Positions 9,136 to 18,563 of a DNA stretch of 64,000 bases are shown here, in pieces. This DNA is from CAIWHR01 sp963786625 (lineage in GTDB: Bacteria; Pseudomonadota; Gammaproteobacteria; Burkholderiales; Casimicrobiaceae), in NCBI GenBank assembly GCA_963786625.1, contig CAWAZS010000010.1, positions 1 through 64,000 of the forward strand. Direction: 5' to 3'. A program made the translations under genes and the position numbers. Below the pieces are notes generated by a model that saw nothing but the letters and a program-made list of their open reading frames with translations, searched no databases and was not told the origin of the DNA. Position 1 is the first letter of the stretch, and every line of letters begins with the position of its first letter.

Positions 9136-9693
9136 TTATCCGCCCCGCAACGCTCCCATGCCATCGAGGATATGGCGATGCAGTCGGTGCGCGAGCATTC
9201 GCTCCAGCGGCCGCCACACCCAGCGCGGCCGCAGGTGCCCACGGTATTGCGTCGTGAGCGCAACCTCGGTGCCACGGCTCCCGGCGCGGAACGCGTAGGA
9301 GCCTTCCACGGTTGTGATGCAGTGCTCGATGCCGAGATGCTGCTCCAACACCTCGAAGCGCACCATCCGGGGACGGTCGAGGACCGTGATCCGCTTGGTG
9401 AGCCCGCCGCGGCTGTAGGTGCACGCGACGACGGTGCCAACCTCCTTGCCGCTGCCCTGCGTCCGAACCGGCGTAGGAAGGAACGTCCGTAGCAGGAAGG
9501 ATGGACGTTGCGGGACTTCCTCGTAGAACATCATCCGCTGCCACACGTCGTCGGGCGGCGCGTCGAACGTGCCCGTGGTGGTCACCATGTCGATCGCAAG
9601 GCAGGGCGGGAACAGCCGGCCCAAGCTCCACAGAACTTCCCGCGGACGAATTCCCGCTCGCGGTGCCGCCGTGCACTCCGCCTCGAAAGTCAT
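9136..9693 (-). CDS. SRPBCC/START-fold ligand-binding protein
   Basis: About 185 residues with the polyketide-cyclase/START-like beginning TGTFDAPPDDVWQRMMFYEEV, a central strand set (VGTVVACTYSRGGLTKRITVLD, PRMVRFEV) and a long amphipathic C-terminal helix (LERMLAHRLHRHILDGM). Such proteins form a hydrophobic pocket for lipids or aromatics. The start at 9693 (MTFEAEC) is preferred for the upstream GGAG; an in-frame Met at 9738 is the alternative. It converges on the DUF3419 gene and lies inside the segment bracketed by glmS tails, so a lipid-related role with that gene is possible but unproven. Confidence 0.65.
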   Translation of the reverse strand: MTFEAECTAAPRAGIRPREVLWSLGRLFPPCLAIDMVTTTGTFDAPPDDVWQRMMFYEEVPQRPSFLLRTFLPTPVRTQGSGKEVGTVVACTYSRGGLTKRITVLDRPRMVRFEVLEQHLGIEHCITTVEGSYAFRAGSRGTEVALTTQYRGHLRPRWVWRPLERMLAHRLHRHILDGMGALRGG

Positions 9694-9733
9694 CTTCCCA
9701 TCCGCTCCGTTGGTGTCAATCGACCAGCGGGTG

Positions 9734-9938
9734 TCCACTGCAACCCCCGGCTCCCGCCGCGTCCTACTCTACGGTCACCGACTTCGCAAGATTGCGCGGC
9801 TTGTAGTTCCGGCCGCTCGCTTTCGCTCGCTTAACCTTCGCTACGCTCAGGTTAGCCTCCACTGCAAACCCCGACTCCTGCTGCCACTCACTCGACAGTG
9901 ACCGACTTCGCCAGATTGCGCGGCTTGTCCACGTCCGT
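9734..9938 (-). repeat. tandem duplication of glmS 3' end, 124-base period
   Basis: 9734-9814 aligns without gaps to 9858-9938 at an offset of exactly 124 bases. The second copy is the true end of glmS plus its downstream flank; the first encodes NYKPRNLAKSVTVE and a TAG stop (9764-9766) on the minus strand, then diverges upstream of the tail. Both begin with TCCACTGCAA. With the copy at 7667-7717 there are three glmS tails in the same orientation. Confidence 0.8.
9832..9855. repeat. short palindromic repeat (TAACCT/AGGTTA hairpin)
   Basis: TAACCT and AGGTTA form a perfect 6-bp stem around an 11-base TCGCTACGCTC-type loop. Two relatives sit at 23372-23395 and 23404-23426, with TAACGT/ACGTTA arms and very similar loops. 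Confidence 0.6.
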
Positions 9939-11727
9939 GCCGCGCAGCACCGCGGCGTGATAGGCGAGGAGCTGCAGCGGGATCGTGTGCACGACCGGCG
10001 AGAGGTGCCCCGCGTGCTCGGGCAGCCGGATCACGTGGATGCCCTCGCTCGCCTGCAGGTGGCTGTCGAGGTCGGCGAGGACGTAGAGCTCGCCGCCGCG
10101 GGCGCGCACTTCCTGCAGGTTGGACTTGAGCTTGTCGAGCAGCGCGTCGTTGGGCGCGATCGCGACGACCGGCATGTCGGCGTCGACCAGCGCGAGCGGC
10201 CCGTGCTTCAGCTCGCCGGCCGGGTAGGCCTCGGCGTGGATGTAGGAGATCTCCTTCAGCTTCAGCGCGCCCTCGAGCGCGATCGGGTAGTGCAGCCCGC
10301 GGCCGAGGAAGAGCGCGTGCTGCTTCTTCGCGAATTTCCCGGCCCACGCGATCAGCTGCGGCTCGAGCGCGAGCGCCGCACGCAGCGCGGCGGGCAGGTG
10401 CCGCAGCCCGCGCACCCAGTGCGCTTCCTCCTCGGCGGAGAGCCGGCCGCGCAGCTTGGCCAGCGTCAGCGCGAGCAGGAAGTGGGCGACGAGCTGCGTC
10501 GTGAACGCCTTGGTCGACGCGACGCCGATCTCGGTGCCGGCGCGGGTCAGATAGGTGAGCGCGGTCTGCCGCACCATCGTGCTCGTCGGCACGTTGCAGA
10601 TCGCGAGCGTGTGCGCCTGGCCCAGCGCCTGCGCGTGCTTCAGTGCCGCGAGCGTGTCGGCGGTCTCGCCCGACTGCGAGACGACGACGACGAGCGCCGC
10701 CGGGTTGGGCACGCTGTCGCGGTAGCGATACTCGCTGGCGATCTCCACCTGGCAGGGGAGGCCGGCGAGCGACTCGATCCACTGCTTGGCGACGAGCCCC
10801 GAGTAGTAGCTGGTCCCGCAGGCGAGCACGAGCACGCTGTCGACCTGGCCGAGCACGTGCTCGGCGGTCGGTCCGAAGAGGCCCGGCGCGATCGCCGCGA
10901 CGCTCTCCAGCGTGTCGGCAACCGCGCGCGGCTGCTCGAAGATCTCCTTCTGCATGAAGTGGCGGTACGGGCCGAGCTCGACGGCGTCGCCGGAGGCCTC
11001 GACCGTGACCGCCGCGCGCTCGACCCGGTCGCCGCGCGCGTCGTAGATCGTGTAGGACGCGCGGCGCACGTCGGCGACGTCGCCCTCGTCGAGATAGACG
11101 ACGCGGCGCGTCACCGACAGCAGCGCGGCCGCGTCGGAGGCGAGGAAATGATCGCCGTCGCCGACGCCGACGACCAGCGGGCTCCCCTGCCGCGCGCCGA
11201 CGACGCGGCCGGGCTCGCGCGTCGAGATCACGGCGATCGCGTACGCGCCGTGGAACTCGGCGACCGCGCCCTGCACCGCGCGCAGCAGGTCGCCGCCGCC
11301 GGCAGCGTGCCAGTGCGCGTGGACGAGGTGCGCGATCACCTCGGTGTCGGTCTGCGTGGTGAAGACGTAGCCCTCGCCCTTCAGGCGCTCGCGCAGCGCC
11401 TCGTAGTTCTCGATGATTCCGTTGTGGACGACGGCGATCTCGCCGCACGAGACGTGCGGGTGCGCGTTGGCCGGCGTCGGCGCGCCGTGCGTCGCCCAGC
11501 GCGTGTGCGAGATGCCGGTGTGGCCGGTGAGCCGCCGCGTGTCGGCCTGCGCGGCGAGGTCGGCGACGCGCGCGGTGCTGACCAGCCGCTCGAGGCGCGG
11601 TCGCCGCGGCCTCGTCGATGATCGCGAGCCCGGTCGAGTCGTAGCCGCGGTATTCGAGGCGGCGGATGCCGTCGATCAGGACCGGGACGATGTTGCGCGG
11701 GGATGCCGCGCCGACGATGCCGCACAT
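9888..11727 (-). CDS. glmS: glutamine-fructose-6-phosphate aminotransferase (isomerizing)
   Basis: GlmS makes glucosamine-6-phosphate from fructose-6-phosphate and glutamine, the entry to peptidoglycan and LPS amino sugars. The N-terminal glutaminase begins with MCGIVGAA (catalytic Cys2) and carries RRLEYRGYDSTGLAI. Two SIS domains follow (ACGTSYYSGLVAKQWIE, VVSQSGETADTL, STKAFTTQL, LGRGLHYPIALEGALKLKE), ending in the invariant tail DKPRNLAKSVTVE. One extra base near 11605 splits the glutaminase; removing it joins DEAAATA to LERLVSTARVADL. The gene starts four bases after the glmU stop, so the two form an operon. The 3' end is repeated downstream. Confidence 0.95.
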
Positions 11728-11731
11728 GGCG

Positions 11732-13134
11732 TCAGCCTTGGTTGGGTTTCGGTTTCTTGACCGGCCGTTTCCAGCCCGGCACGCTCACCTGGCGCGCGCC
11801 GGGCGACGGTCAGCGTGTCGGCCGGAGCCTCGCGCGGCGATGGTGCTGCCGCCGCCGATCGTCGCGCCGTGGCCGATCGTGACCGGCGCCACCAGCACGC
11901 AGTTCGAGCCGATGCTCGCGCCGTCCTCGATCACCGTCACGATGCTTGTTCACGCCGTCGTAATTGGCGGTGATCGACCCGGCGCCGAAATTGACGCCGG
12001 CGCCCATCGTCGTGTCGCCGACGTAGGCGAGGTGGTTGGCCTTCGAGCCGCGCCCGATGGTGCTCGCCTTCACCTCGACGAAATTGCCGATGTGAACGTC
12101 GTCGGCGAGCGAGGCGCCCGGCCGCAGCCGCGAATAGGGACCGACCCGGCAGTTGGCACCGATCGCCGAATCCTCGAGGTGCGAGAAGGGCAGGATCTGC
12201 GAGCCGGCCCCGACGGTCATGTTCCTGCAGCACGCAGTTCGCGCCGATCGCCACACCGTCGGCGAGGCGCACGGCGCCCTCGAACACGCAGCCCACGTCG
12301 ATGGTCACGTCGGCACCGCAGGTCGAGCGTGCCGCGGATGTCGATGCGGTCGGGATCCGCCAGCGTCACGCCCGCGTCGAGCAGCGCGTCGGCCTGCGAG
12401 CGCTGGTACAGCCGTTCGAGCTGCGCCAGCTCGCGCATGGTGTTGACGCCGAGCGTCTCGATGACGCTCCCGGCGCGCGACGCCGTGACCGGCACGCCTT
12501 CCTTGCGCGCCAGCGCGATCACGTCGGTGAGGTAATACTCGCCGCTCGCGTTGCGGTTGTCGATCGCGGCGAGCCAGCGGGCGAAGCACCCGGTCGGCGC
12601 AGCCATCACGCCGGTGTTGATCTCGCGGATCGCGCGCTGCTCGGGCGTCGCGTCCTTGTGCTCGACGATCGCCTGCACCATTCCGTCCGGGCCGCGCACG
12701 ATCCGGCCGTACCCGGTCGGATCGTCGAGCTCGATGGTGAGCAGCGACAGCTTGCCCTGCCGGGCGTGGCCGATGACGGTCTCGAGCGTCTCGGCGCGCG
12801 CCAGCGGATCGGCGCCGAACAGCACGAGCGTGACGCCGTCGGCGGCGAGCTGCGGCAGCGCCTGCGCCAGCGCGTGGCCGGTGCCCTGCGGCGGATCCTG
12901 GAGGGCCCAGCGCAGGTCGGGATCGGGAAAGCGCTTGCGGACGGCGTCGCCGCCGTGGCCGTAGACGACGCAGATGCGATCGGCAGCGAGCCTGCGGGCG
13001 GTTTCTACCACGTGCGCGAGCAGCGGCCGGCCGCCCAGCGGGTGCAGGACCTTCGGCAGCCCGGAGCGCATCCGCTTGCCCACGCCGGCAGCGAGGATCG
13101 CGATGTTGAGGGGAGAGAGCCGGGGGGTCGCCAT
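11732..13134 (-). CDS. glmU: bifunctional N-acetylglucosamine-1-phosphate uridyltransferase / glucosamine-1-phosphate acetyltransferase
   Basis: GlmU acetylates glucosamine-1-phosphate and couples it to UTP, giving UDP-GlcNAc, the step after GlmS and GlmM. The N-terminal pyrophosphorylase has LAAGVGKRMRSGLPKVLHPL, the uridine-binding QDPPQGTGHAL and GEYYLTD. The C-terminal left-handed beta-helix shows hexapeptide repeats and the acetyltransferase motif NFVEVKASTIGRGSKANHL, GAGSITANYDGVNKH. At least four single extra bases (near 12318, 12226, 11945 and 11830) break the second half; each removal restores the family sequence. The repaired C-terminus ends at the TGA at 11732-11734. An essential gene this broken in only one domain points to sequence error. 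Confidence 0.93.
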
Positions 13135-13340
13135 GGGCTGTCGCGATTTTACGCGAATCCGTCAGGGCGCCGGCGCCGCAGCGAGCGCCGGCGCGGTGGC
13201 CAGATTTCTGCAGCGCGATCGGCACGCCGGTGCGGATGAACGGCGAGGTCGACGCCGCCGGACTGCGCCCGCTCGGCTTCGAGCGCGCCGCACGACGCGA
13301 CGGGTTGCGCTCGCGCGGAACGCGGTCCCGCGCGTAGCGG

Positions 13341-13577
13341 TTATTGCGTGCCGGCTTTGCTGCGTGGCGACACGAAGCGGGCCCGGCTGCCGGAGTAGGG
13401 CAGATCCGCGGGATCGATGCGCCGCGGCACCGATTGCTCGCGGCGTTCGATGATTTCGCACTCGCGATACATCTGCCGCAGGCGCCGCTCGGCGTCGCTC
13501 ACGGTCGCCGCCATGATCTGGATGTTGTCCACGCGTTGCCCGGTCTTGGTGCGGATGTTGAAGCCGTAGCGGACCAT
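13341..13577 (-). CDS. small conserved-looking hypothetical protein
   Basis: 78 residues starting MVRYGFNIRTKTGQRVDNIQ, with a central charged helix (VSDAERRLRQMYRECEIIERRE) and a basic C-terminus. An in-frame upstream Met at 13586 or 13619 is possible. It is transcribed away from the kinase gene at 13667. The pattern of beta strand, turn and helix looks like a small folded domain rather than noise. I do not recognise a function. Confidence 0.45.
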   Translation of the reverse strand: MVRYGFNIRTKTGQRVDNIQIMAATVSDAERRLRQMYRECEIIERREQSVPRRIDPADLPYSGSRARFVSPRSKAGTQ

Positions 13578-13666
13578 CGGAACCATCGCAGACTCGTGCA
13601 CCGCAGAATTGCTCCGCATCGTTCAGCGCTTTCGAGTTGGGTCAGGGATTTAGCGAGGGAATTGCT

Positions 13667-14761
13667 ATGATAGATCAAGATCCGTTCGCTAGCACCTTGC
13701 GCCGAAACGCCTTTTTGACAACGAGCCCGGTGCAACCCCTGCCGCCACCCGCTGGATTCGCCGAGGCCGGCGATGTGCTTGCCCGAGCCTTGGTGCATAT
13801 GGGGATAGTAAGCGCACACCAACAGATCGATCTGGTCCCATTGGCCGGCGGGGTGTCCTCGGACATCTACCGCGTCGATTTGCCGACCGGCGCCATCTGC
13901 GTCAAGCGCGCGCTGCCCAAGCTCAAGGTCGCGGCCGACTGGCGGGCGCCCGTCGAGCGCAACCGCTGGGAGGTCGAGTGGATGCGCATCGCCCGCGCCG
14001 TCGCCCCCGCGGCCGTTCCCGAAGTCCTCGGCGAGGATCGCGACGCCGGGTGCTTCGCGATGGCTTATCTGCCGCCCGAGACGTTTCCGGTGTGGAAAGC
14101 GCAGCTCCGGGCCGGCATCGTCGAGCCGGCGACGGCAGCCGCGGTCGGCGACGTGCTCGGCCGGATCCATGCGGCAACCGCCGACCGCACGGACATCGCC
14201 GACCGCTTCCCGACCGACACAATCTTCCACGCCATCCGCCTCGAACCCTACCTCGTCGCCGCCGGCCGGGCGCATGCCGATCTCGCGTCGCGCCTCGCCA
14301 CTCTGGTCGAGACGACGCAGACCACGAAGCGCGTGCTGGTCCACGGCGACTTCAGTCCGAAGAACCTGCTGATCGGGCCGGCCGGTCCGGTGATCCTCGA
14401 TGCCGAGTGCGCGTGGTATGGCGACCCGGCGTTCGATCTCGCCTTCGTGCTCAATCACCTGCTGCTCAAGGGCGCCGCCGACGCGCAATGGCGGACGCGC
14501 TACCTGGCTGCGTACGCCGCGCTGGCCGACGCCTATCTCGCGCACGTCCGCTGGGAGCGCGCGGCGAGCTGCGAGGCACGCACGGCGGCGCTGCTGCCGG
14601 GCCTGATGCTGGCCCGAATCGACGGCAAGTCCCCAGTCGAGTACCTGACCGACGCCGCGCGCAAGGACGAAGTCCGCGCGTTCGCGCGGGGACTGCTGCT
14701 CGAGCCGGTCGCCGATCTCGGCGAGATCGCCTCGCGCTGGCGGACGCGGGGAACGCGATGA
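13667..14761 (+). CDS. aminoglycoside-phosphotransferase-like small-molecule kinase
   Basis: 364 residues of the APH/choline-kinase fold. Visible are a glycine-rich beginning LAGGVSSDIYRVD, the ATP lysine in ICVKRAL, the catalytic Brenner loop LVHGDFSPKNLL (residues about 224-235), and the metal-binding ILDAECAWYGDPAFDLAF. The ATG at 13667 follows GAGGGA at good spacing. The stop overlaps the ATG of the enolase-like gene (ATGA at 14758-14761), which indicates coupled translation and a shared substrate line. The family phosphorylates small alcohols, from antibiotics to methylthioribose and choline. With an enolase paralogue as partner, a sugar-acid or polyol substrate is more plausible than an antibiotic. 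Confidence 0.8.
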   Translation: MIDQDPFASTLRRNAFLTTSPVQPLPPPAGFAEAGDVLARALVHMGIVSAHQQIDLVPLAGGVSSDIYRVDLPTGAICVKRALPKLKVAADWRAPVERNRWEVEWMRIARAVAPAAVPEVLGEDRDAGCFAMAYLPPETFPVWKAQLRAGIVEPATAAAVGDVLGRIHAATADRTDIADRFPTDTIFHAIRLEPYLVAAGRAHADLASRLATLVETTQTTKRVLVHGDFSPKNLLIGPAGPVILDAECAWYGDPAFDLAFVLNHLLLKGAADAQWRTRYLAAYAALADAYLAHVRWERAASCEARTAALLPGLMLARIDGKSPVEYLTDAARKDEVRAFARGLLLEPVADLGEIASRWRTRGTR

Positions 14762-16042
14762 GCGGCATCATCGCCGGCATCCGCGCGCGCCGCGTCTGGG
14801 ACTCGCGCGGCCGACCCGACGGTGGAGGCGGAGGTCGCGCTCGAAGGCGGCGCGATCGGGCGCGCGATCGCCCCCGCCGGCGCCTCGCGCGGCGCGCGCG
14901 AGGCGATCGATCTGCGCGACGGTGGAACCCGCTTCGGCGGCATGGACGTCACGCGGGCGCTCGCCAATGTCGAGGGCCCCATCGCGCGCGCGCTCGTGGG
15001 GCGCGACGCCTTCGATCAGGCGGGCGTCGACGCTGCATTGATCGCGCTCGACGGCACACCGAACAAGGCGAAGCTCGGCGGCAACGCGACGGTGGCGGTG
15101 TCGCTCGCCGTCGCCCACGCCGCGGCAGCCGCGCGTGCGATGCCGCTGTATCGCTATCTCGCGGGCGACGCGCCGCTCGCGCTGCCGCTGCCCGAGATCC
15201 AGATCTTCGGTGGCGGCGCCCACGCGGGCCGGCGCATCGACATCCAGGACCTGATGGTGATGCCGCTCGCGGCGCGGTCGTTTGCGGAGGCGCTCGACAT
15301 GACCGCCGAGGTCTACCGCGCGGCCGGCGAGCTGATGGGCGAGGCCGGCAAGCGCGCCGGGGTCGCCGACGAGGGCGGCTGGTGGCCGGACTTCGCCACC
15401 AACGAGGACGCGCTCGCGATGCTGGTCCGCGCGATCGAGCGCGCGGGCTACGCGCCGGGCACGGAGGTCGCGATCTCGCTCGACATCGCCGCCTCCGAAT
15501 TCGGCCGCGGCGGACGCTATCGGCTCGGGCTCGAAGGCCGCGAGCTCGACCGCGACGGCATGATCGAGCTCCTGCTCGGATGGCTCGACCGCTATCCGAT
15601 CGCATCGATCGAGGACCCGCTCGCCGAGGACGATCGCGACGGCTGGATCGCGTTCACGCGCGCTGCCGGATCGCGCGTGCAGATCGTCGGCGACGATTAC
15701 CTCACGACGAGCGCCGGGCGTGTCGTGCAGGCCGCTGGGGAGGGCGCCTGCAACGCGGTGCTCATCAAGCCGAACCAGGCGGGCACGCTCACCGAAACGC
15801 GGGCCGCGCTTTCCGCCGGGCGCGATGCGGGCTTCGCGACCATCGTTTCCGCGCGCTCCGGCGAAACCGAGGACGTCTCGATCGTCCACCTGGCGATCGG
15901 CTGGAACGCCGGCCAGCTCAAGGTCGGCTCGTTCGCGCGCTCCGAGCGCATGGCCAAGTGGAACGAGGCGCTGCGGATCGAGGAGACGCTGGGTGGATGC
16001 GCCGCCTACGCCGGCCCGGCAGCGCTTGCGCACCTGCGTTAG
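14758..16042 (+). CDS. divergent enolase paralogue (enolase superfamily)
   Basis: About 425 residues, the length of enolase, and alignable along its whole length. It has WDSRGRPTVEAEV at the N-terminus once an extra base near 14812 is removed, then LRDGGTRFGG, GGGAHAGRRIDIQD, DEGGWWPDF, the metal ligands in LDIAASEF, SIEDPLAEDD and QIVGDD, and catalytic LIKPNQAGT and KVGSFARSERMAKWN. Two active-site positions differ from enolase: the Glu of QEF is Asp (IQDLM), and the His of SHRSGETED is Ala (SARSGETED). Loop 1 reads PAGASRG instead of PSGASTG. This suggests a dehydratase or racemase acting on a phosphorylated acid other than 2-phosphoglycerate. It is coupled to the upstream kinase. Confidence 0.85.
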
Positions 16043-16076
16043 GAGCGACGCCGAAACCCGCGGTCCGGACGCAGGG

Positions 16077-16902
16077 TCAGGCGCCGAGCAGGAACTCGGC
16101 GAGCTCGGCGAACCCGGCACCCGCCTCGCGTTGCGTCACGTAGGCCGGCAGCGTCGCGATGCGGTCGGCGAACTCGCGAACGTTCGCCACGCCCACCGCA
16201 TTGGGAAAGAACGCGAACATCGGCGCGTCGTTCGGCGAATCGCCGACGAACACGAAGCGCTCGCGCTCGGCGTCGAGGTCGATGCCGAAGGCCTCGGCAA
16301 GCAGCGTCCGCGTCATCGACAGCTTGTCGTAGCCGCCGAACCAGCCGTTGACGTGGATCGAGCTCACCTTGGCGGTCATCCCCTCGGCCTGCATCAGGGC
16401 GACGATGCGGTCGACGGCCTCGCGCGGCAGCGGCGGCACGTCCTCGCGGAAATCGATCGCGAGATCGGATTCGCGATATTGCTGATCGGAGGCGAGCGCG
16501 CAGCCCGGCACCGCGGCGAGGATCTTCTCGCCGATCGCCGCAAGCCGGGCGCGGTTCGCACGCCGTGTCGGCTCGTCGGTGGCGTAGCGCCGCACGAGCT
16601 TGTGCGCGCGCGGCGTCGTAGCGCATGTACAACGCGCCGTTCTCGCCGACCACCGCATCCACCGGCCACATGCGCGCGATGTGGTCGCACCAGCCGGCCG
16701 GGCGCCCCGTGATCGGAATCACCAGCCGTCCGGCCTCGCGCAGGCGCTCCATCGCGGCGTACGCGCCGGCGGTGAGCCGGCCGTGCGTGGAGAGCGTGTC
16801 GTCGATGTCGGTGAGCACGCCGCGTATGTCCCGGCGCGCCGCGGCGGGCATCGCCGTCAGCGGCCGCATCGCCGGCCCGCGCACGTCGCCCGCCCCCGTC
16901 AT
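16077..16902 (-). CDS. HAD-superfamily (IIB) phosphatase
   Basis: About 275 residues of the Cof/sucrose-phosphatase/mannosyl-phosphoglycerate-phosphatase type. Motif I is VLTDIDDTLSTHGRL with the nucleophile and acid aspartates, motif II lies in VIPITGRPAGW, and the metal site near the C-terminus is FVFVGDSPNDAPMF. One extra base near 16613 shifts the cap domain; its removal joins MRYDAARA to HKLVRRYATDEP. The ATG overlaps the glpD stop (ATGA at 16899-16902), so the phosphatase follows glpD in one transcript and ends 35 bases from the convergent enolase paralogue. The substrate is probably a sugar or polyol phosphate, which fits the neighbours. Confidence 0.8.
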
Positions 16903-18442
16903 GCCGCAGTGGCGACCGCCTTCGCCACGCGCGCCGCCACGTACGCCACCACCCGCGCGCGCTGCGCATCGGTCATGCCGAGCCCGCACTTGGTTCGGCG
17001 CCACAGCACGTCGTCGCCGGTGCGCGCCCACTCCTCGCGCACCAGATAATCGATCTCGGCCGCCGTGAGCCCGTGGCCGAAGTCCTCGCCGAGCGCGGCG
17101 CTGTCCTTCGCGTCGCCGAGGATTGCCGGCACGCGCGTGCCATGCCGGCGCACCAGCCCGCGCAGGAGCTCCATCGGGAACGCGGGGTAGCGCCCGGCGA
17201 GCTCGGCGAGCCACGCGGCGAGCCCGCCGGCAGGCAGGTCGCCGCCCGGCAGCGTCGCCTGCTTCGTCCAGGTCGGACGCATCGGCGGCAGATACGCCGC
17301 GATCTCGTCGAGCGCGTGCTCCGCGAGCTTGCGGTAGGTCGTGATCTTGCCGCCGTAGATCGACAGCGCCGGCGCGTCGCCCGACGTCGCCGGCATCGAG
17401 CTTGAACACGTAGTCGCGGGTGATCGCCGAGGGGTCCGAGGACCCGTCGTCGTAGAGCGGGCGTATGCCGCTGAAGGTCCAGACCACGTCCTTCGCCGCG
17501 AGCGGGCGCGCGAGGTAGGTGTTCGCGAGCCGCAGCAGGTAATCGATCTCCTCCGGAGTGATCGCCGGCTGCTCGAACTCGTCGACCGGCACGTCGGTCG
17601 TGCCGATCAACGTGTAGTAGTCCTGGTACGGAATCACGAACACGATCCGCTTGTCGGCGTTCTGCAGAATGTACGCGTGATCGCCCGCGTGCACGCGCGG
17701 CACGACGATGTGACTGCCCTTGACGTGGCGGACGTTCTCCGCCGACGGCGTGCCGTTGATCGCGTCGCGCACCTGCTTGACCCAGGGCCCGGCCACGTTG
17801 ACGATGACCTTCGCCGTCACCTCGACGCTCGCGCCGTCCGGAGCGGCCAGCGTCGCGCGCCACAGCGGCCCCGACGCGCCGCGCTCACGCCGGGCGGCGA
17901 CGAGCTTCGTGCGCACGCGCACGTCGGCGCCGCGCTCGCGCGCGTCCATCACGTTGAACACGACGAGCCGCGCGTCGTCGACCCGCGCGTCGGAGTAGAC
18001 GAAGCCCTTGCGAAACTGCGGCTTCAGGCCCGCGCCCCACTTCGGTTCCGGCGAGGTCGACGCCGAAGGATCCCGGCAGCGTCTCGCGCTTGCCCAGGTG
18101 GTCGTACAGGAAGAGCCCGGCGCGCAGCATCCACGCCGGGCGCAGGTGCGGCTCGTGCGGCAGCACGAACGCCAGCGGCTCGACGATGTGCGGGGCCTGG
18201 TGCAGCACGACCTCGCGCTCGGCGAGCGATTCGCGAACGAGGCGGAACTCGAACTGCTCGAGGTAGCGCAGACCGCCGTGGATCAGCTTCGTGCTCCACT
18301 GCGAGGTTGCCGCCGCGAGGTCGCCCTGTTCGACGATGAGCACCTTGAGGCCGCGGCCGGCAGCGTCGCGCGCGATCCCCGCGCCGTTGATGCCGCCGCC
18401 GATGACCAGGAGATCGTACTGCGGCGGATTGGCGGGAGGCAT
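16899..18442 (-). CDS. glpD: FAD-dependent glycerol-3-phosphate dehydrogenase
   Basis: Oxidises sn-glycerol-3-phosphate to dihydroxyacetone phosphate and passes electrons to quinone at the inner membrane. The N-terminal FAD-binding motif is LLVIGGGINGAGIARDAAGR, followed by SQWSTKLIHGGLRYLEQFE. Further family stretches are IVNVAAGPWVKQVRDAINGT-like (here IVNVAGPWVKQVRDAING), QDYYTLIGTTDVP, TFSGIRPLYDDG, YGGKITTYRKLAEHAL and REEWARTGDDVLWRRTK. Two single-base shifts, near 18050 and 17395, interrupt it; restored length is about 514 residues, normal for GlpD. No GlpR or GlpK is nearby. It precedes the HAD gene with overlapping start and stop. Confidence 0.92.
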
Positions 18443-18563
18443 CGGGGGCGGGCTCGTGCGCGGTTCGCGAGCATTCTAACGCAGCGCCGCCTCCGGCTCG
18501 GGCGTTGCCCGCGCGGTTGCGCTAACATCGCGCCTTCGCCCGTCGCGAATTCCCGGAGCTCCC

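Noticed and set aside
7548..9888. Intact Tn7-like element next to glmS
   Set aside because: No tnsABCD, transposase, integrase or Tn7-type end repeats are visible; only glmS tails and three cargo genes remain.
9957..11621. 554-codon plus-strand frame opposite glmS
   Set aside because: It is the antisense of a clear GlmS, with an Arg/Val-rich composition typical of shadow frames.
13135..13340. Possible gene fragment between glmU and the small hypothetical gene
   Set aside because: A peptide such as IGTPVRMNGEVDAAGLRPLGF looks protein-like, but it is short, without start or family, and could not be confirmed.
13667..14761. Aminoglycoside resistance gene
   Set aside because: It has the general kinase fold, but context and coupling to an enolase paralogue favour a metabolic substrate; nothing specific to antibiotic binding is seen.
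14758..16042. Canonical enolase (eno)
   Set aside because: Two catalytic positions and loop 1 differ from enolase, and the gene is paired with a kinase instead of pyrG/kdsA, the usual eno neighbours.
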